NCBI GenBank assembly: GCA_029005335.1
Contig: JAQXFT010000055.1
Location: 1-24,621 of the forward strand
Origin: Oscillospiraceae bacterium
GTDB lineage: Bacteria > Bacillota > Clostridia > Oscillospirales > Ruminococcaceae
Direction of reading: 5' to 3'
DNA: 24,621 nt
Below the pieces are notes generated by a model that worked only from the letters and a program-made list of their open reading frames with translations, made no database searches and was not told the DNA's origin. A program made the position numbers and the translations under genes. Positions 22,736 through 24,621 of the stretch are shown in pieces (positions within the stretch are counted from its first letter, which is position 1; each line of letters starts with the position of its first letter).

Positions 22736-22801
22736 TTTTAAATAGATTTATATCAATATTTTGTGCGAAATGACGAATTTTTATATTTTTCCTGAAAAGC
22801 C

Positions 22802-22830
22802 TTGACATATCCGGTTTTTTGTTATATAAT
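22802..22830 (+). promoter_or_regulatory. Promoter of the tRNA pair
   Basis: Perfect TTGACA (22802-22807), 17-bp spacer, perfect TATAAT (22825-22830), about 44 bp before the first tRNA. Confidence 0.9.
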
Positions 22831-22873
22831 AATTAAGTCGTACGGTTTAATATATATATCGTATGGCTTATGT

Positions 22874-22947
22874 GGCGGCATAGCTCAGTTGGCTAGAGTA
22901 CTCGGTTCATACCCGATTGGTCGTCAGTTCGAATCTGACTGCCGCTA
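22874..22947 (+). tRNA. tRNA-Met (CAT), elongator type
   Basis: A full cloverleaf can be drawn: acceptor GGCGGCA/TGCCGCT (G1-U72 wobble), D stem GCTC/GAGT, anticodon loop TTCATAC (anticodon CAT at 22908-22910), T arm GTCAG-TTCGAAT-CTGAC, discriminator A. The anticodon stem lacks the three G-C pairs of initiator tRNA, so elongator Met is more likely; a CAT anticodon could also be a tRNA-Ile2 after lysidine modification. Pair 27:43 is a C-U mismatch. CCA is not encoded. Confidence 0.92.
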
Positions 22948-22958
22948 CTTTATTAAAA

Positions 22959-23030
22959 GGCCCGTTGGTCAAGAGGTTAAGACATCGCCCTTTCACGGCG
23001 GAATCATGGGTTCAATTCCCGTACGGGTCA
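22959..23030 (+). tRNA. tRNA-Glu (TTC)
   Basis: The cloverleaf fits: acceptor GGCCCGT/ACGGGTC, D arm GTC-GAC, anticodon stem TCGCC/GGCGG with loop CTTTCAC (anticodon TTC), T arm ATGGG-TTCAATT-CCCGT, discriminator A. It lies 11 bp after tRNA-Met and shares its promoter and terminator. CCA is not encoded. Confidence 0.96.
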
Positions 23031-23036
23031 CTTTTC

Positions 23037-23070
23037 AAAGCTCCGAAGAAAGTTCGGAGCTTTGTTTTTT
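23037..23070 (+). terminator. Terminator of the tRNA transcript
   Basis: An 11-bp stem AAAGCTCCGAA (23037-23047) with TTCGGAGCTTT (23053-23063), 5-nt loop, then G and TTTTTT. Confidence 0.95.
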
Positions 23071-23083
23071 AAACAAAAATTAT

Positions 23084-23112
23084 TCTCCCCTGATTTATTT
23101 TTTCAGGGGAGA
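23084..23112 (-). terminator. Terminator of the SGNH hydrolase gene
   Basis: The 10-bp inverted repeat TCTCCCCTGA / TCAGGGGAGA (23084-23093 and 23103-23112) is followed on the minus strand by ATAATTTTTGTTT. It is downstream of the leftward hydrolase gene, beyond parS site 10. Confidence 0.85.
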
Positions 23113-23118
23113 TTTCTG

Positions 23119-23134
23119 CGTTTCACGTGAAACG
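23119..23134. other. parS: parS site 10
   Basis: Same 16-bp palindrome, 1 bp from the hydrolase stop codon (23136). It is the most distal site seen, about 19.7 kb from the unwinding module. Confidence 0.96.
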
Positions 23135-23135
23135 T

Positions 23136-24308
23136 TTATTTCTGATTCTTGAGTATTCTTTTAAGCCTTACAAGGTCAAATATATTTATTGCTCCGTCTG
23201 AATTTATATCAAAGTCATCTTCCGGAGTAATTTCATTCTTGCAGAGAAGATATTCCGAAAGCCTTACCGCATCTGATATGCTGTAATCCTTTTCCGGAAT
23301 TACCGGCTCTGTAGAATCAGTAGTTACTGTTGTTTCTGCAGTAGTATCAGTAGTAATAATTGTTGTTTCGGTAATTGCCTCGGAAGAAGTGACAGTATCA
23401 GTAGTGGTAGTTTCAGTAGTAGTAGTTATTGTTGTTTCGGTGGTAGTTTCTGTAGTCTCAGTAGTGACAGGCGGAATTTCTCCGCTTAATTCGGATTCAA
23501 TTACTTCTGACCAGTATTTTCCCATTTTTTCATAGCCCTGCTCATTAGGGTGTACTCCGTCATATAAATCTGCCTTATAGTCAACAACGCTGTGTATATC
23601 TGCAAATTTTACCGGCTTGCCTTCACTCTGCATTTCCGATACCATATTATATATGGATTCATTATAGCTGTCTATGTAATCCTGAATTATTTTTGCAAAA
23701 TCTTCCGTTGTATTGTTCCACTTTATTTCACCATATGACCAGAACCAGTCCGATACTAATTCTACATCTATATCCGGTATTGTTGAGACATATATTATAT
23801 CGTCCGCTTCCATATCCGAAAGAATTGTATTTACCAGATTTTTAAGACGGTCTGTTATACCCTCATTGTAGTTGCTGAGTATATCGTTAGTTCCTATCTG
23901 GAGAAGTATTATATCAGGCTTGCAGACATTAATCATATCCGTTTCCTGAATCGTTTCAAGTATTCCCTGACGTGTTTCCGTTCCGGTTATATACTGAATC
24001 GCATATCCGCTGTATCCGGAATAGTTGTCATCATATGTGATTGTTTCTCCGTTATAGCTGAAGCTTGCGTTGTCACTGCCTTTCATTCCGACCATATCTA
24101 TATTGCTATAGCCTTTTAATTCAAGCTCATGATAAAGATACTTTCTGTATCCGCCCGCTGTCCAGTATCCGTCTGTTATCGAATCCCCAAGTGACATGAT
24201 TTTTACATCATCTGCATTTTCTTCAGCCGATACAGGTATGCTGTATATTGAGACTTTATTGGCTATCATACATACCGATGACATTAATGCCAGAAATTTT
24301 TTATTCAT
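23136..24308 (-). CDS. Secreted SGNH/GDSL hydrolase with Thr-rich linker and dockerin
   Basis: This 390-residue extracellular esterase-like enzyme has a signal peptide (1-28, probable cut after VSA), an SGNH hydrolase domain (about 34-270) with SLGDSIT (nucleophile Ser43), IGTND (138-142) and DGVHPN (Asp250, His253), a linker almost wholly of Thr/Glu/Ser (about 281-332), and a C-terminal dockerin (about 340-388). The second dockerin repeat DINSDGAINIFDLVRLKRIL has an intact calcium loop; the first (YSISDAVRLSEYLL) keeps the helix but lacks the DxNxDG loop. Dockerins bind cohesins in cellulosome-like complexes, so it probably acts on plant polysaccharide esters; substrate unknown. RBS GGAG lies 9 bp before ATG. 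Confidence 0.94.
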   Translation of the reverse strand: MNKKFLALMSSVCMIANKVSIYSIPVSAEENADDVKIMSLGDSITDGYWTAGGYRKYLYHELELKGYSNIDMVGMKGSDNASFSYNGETITYDDNYSGYSGYAIQYITGTETRQGILETIQETDMINVCKPDIILLQIGTNDILSNYNEGITDRLKNLVNTILSDMEADDIIYVSTIPDIDVELVSDWFWSYGEIKWNNTTEDFAKIIQDYIDSYNESIYNMVSEMQSEGKPVKFADIHSVVDYKADLYDGVHPNEQGYEKMGKYWSEVIESELSGEIPPVTTETTETTTETTITTTTETTTTDTVTSSEAITETTIITTDTTAETTVTTDSTEPVIPEKDYSISDAVRLSEYLLCKNEITPEDDFDINSDGAINIFDLVRLKRILKNQK

Positions 24309-24343
24309 TGCTGTCAGCTCCGTTCATATTTTAATATGCTTTT

Positions 24344-24372
24344 ATTATAGCATTTTTATAAAATCAGGTCAA
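24344..24372 (-). promoter_or_regulatory. Promoter of the SGNH hydrolase gene
   Basis: On the minus strand TTGACC (24372-24367), 17-bp spacer and perfect TATAAT (24349-24344), about 36 bp before the start codon. It diverges from the promoter at 24457-24485. Confidence 0.85.
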
Positions 24373-24456
24373 GATGAAGTTTTTGATTGTTATACAAATT
24401 ATTTCGCCAATGTTTGTGCATATTATCTTAAAATATTTTTTTCTGCTTTGGATATA

Positions 24457-24485
24457 TTGACATATCGATTGATTCGTGATATAAT
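24457..24485 (+). promoter_or_regulatory. Strong promoter of the terminal iron-sulfur gene
   Basis: Perfect TTGACA (24457-24462), 17-bp spacer, perfect TATAAT (24480-24485). The leader of about 50 nt ends in AAAGGAG (24523-24529), 11 nt before the ATG. Confidence 0.88.
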
Positions 24486-24540
24486 TGATTTCAAACAGAT
24501 TATATCTGTATATCTTTTCAGTAAAGGAGTTTTTTTAATT

Positions 24541-24621
24541 ATGGAAAATAAAGTTATCTGTCACTGCATGAATGTTTCTTATGCTGACATCGAAAAGGCT
24601 CTCCATGAACATCAGGTTTTC
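24541..24621 (+). CDS. Probable BFD-like [2Fe-2S] protein, N-terminal fragment
   Basis: Only 27 codons are inside the window, and the gene runs off the right edge. The start MENKVICHCMNVSYADIEKAL fits the first half of the bacterioferritin-associated ferredoxin-like (Fer2_BFD) fold, in which a C-x-C pair begins the [2Fe-2S] site and a helix follows. The second cysteine pair would lie beyond the edge. It has its own strong promoter and ribosome-binding site. Assignment is from the N-terminus alone. Confidence 0.65.
   Translation, partial: MENKVICHCMNVSYADIEKALHEHQVF

Noticed and set aside
22802..23152. 116-codon plus-strand ORF
   Set aside because: It covers the tRNA promoter, both tRNAs and their terminator; the cloverleaf structures explain the sequence.

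Overview
The window is the chromosomal replication-origin neighbourhood of a low-GC Gram-positive bacterium. The gene order (gyrB, remB, recF, yaaA, dnaN, dnaA | rpmH, rnpA, yidD, yidC, jag, mnmE, mnmG, rsmG, noc-like, soj, spo0J) is the classical Firmicutes oriC order. A secreted SGNH/GDSL hydrolase with a Thr-rich linker and C-terminal dockerin, together with spoVA genes, points to a Ruminococcus-like member of the Clostridia (Oscillospiraceae). The genus is an inference.

Layout. Positions 1-5199 (minus strand) hold the left arm: the 5' part of gyrB, then remB, recF and yaaA in a tightly overlapping operon with its own sigma-A promoter, then dnaN and dnaA. The 538-bp dnaA-dnaN spacer is the probable origin. 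It has about 23 DnaA-box-like 9-mers of the form TTTTCAACA/TTTTCCACA, several spaced exactly 11 bp apart, an imperfect 73-bp tandem repeat, and at the dnaN end a textbook basal unwinding module (two boxes, a GC block, five TAG DnaA-trios, an A-rich tract). The dnaA-rpmH spacer carries divergent promoters but no such boxes.

Positions 5530-12765 (plus strand) hold the ribosome/RNase P/membrane-insertion/tRNA-modification genes rpmH, rnpA, yidD, yidC, jag, mnmE, mnmG and rsmG. Positions 12887-15715 hold the segregation genes: a Noc-like ParB paralogue, Soj (ParA) and Spo0J (ParB). Ten identical 16-bp parS palindromes (CGTTTCACGTGAAACG) lie between 10105 and 23134, all intergenic, six of them within 0-7 bp of a stop codon. 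Spo0J would load on these, with Soj as partner, to organise and segregate the origin region.

Positions 15765-24621 are a mixed region threaded by the parS array: serS and a small Imm51-like gene; a P-type calcium ATPase; a stand-alone AlbA_2-domain protein; an EndoA/MazF RNase with no adjacent antitoxin; spoVAD-spoVAE without spoVAC, behind a sigma-G-like promoter and a second small DnaA-box cluster; tRNA-Met and tRNA-Glu; the dockerin-bearing SGNH hydrolase; and the first 27 codons of a probable BFD-like [2Fe-2S] protein.

Most genes are ordinary. The observations most worth checking are the origin architecture with its non-canonical box sequence, the dense one-sided parS array flush with gene ends, the Noc-like protein with no NBS site in view, and the DnaA-box cluster in front of a sporulation operon.
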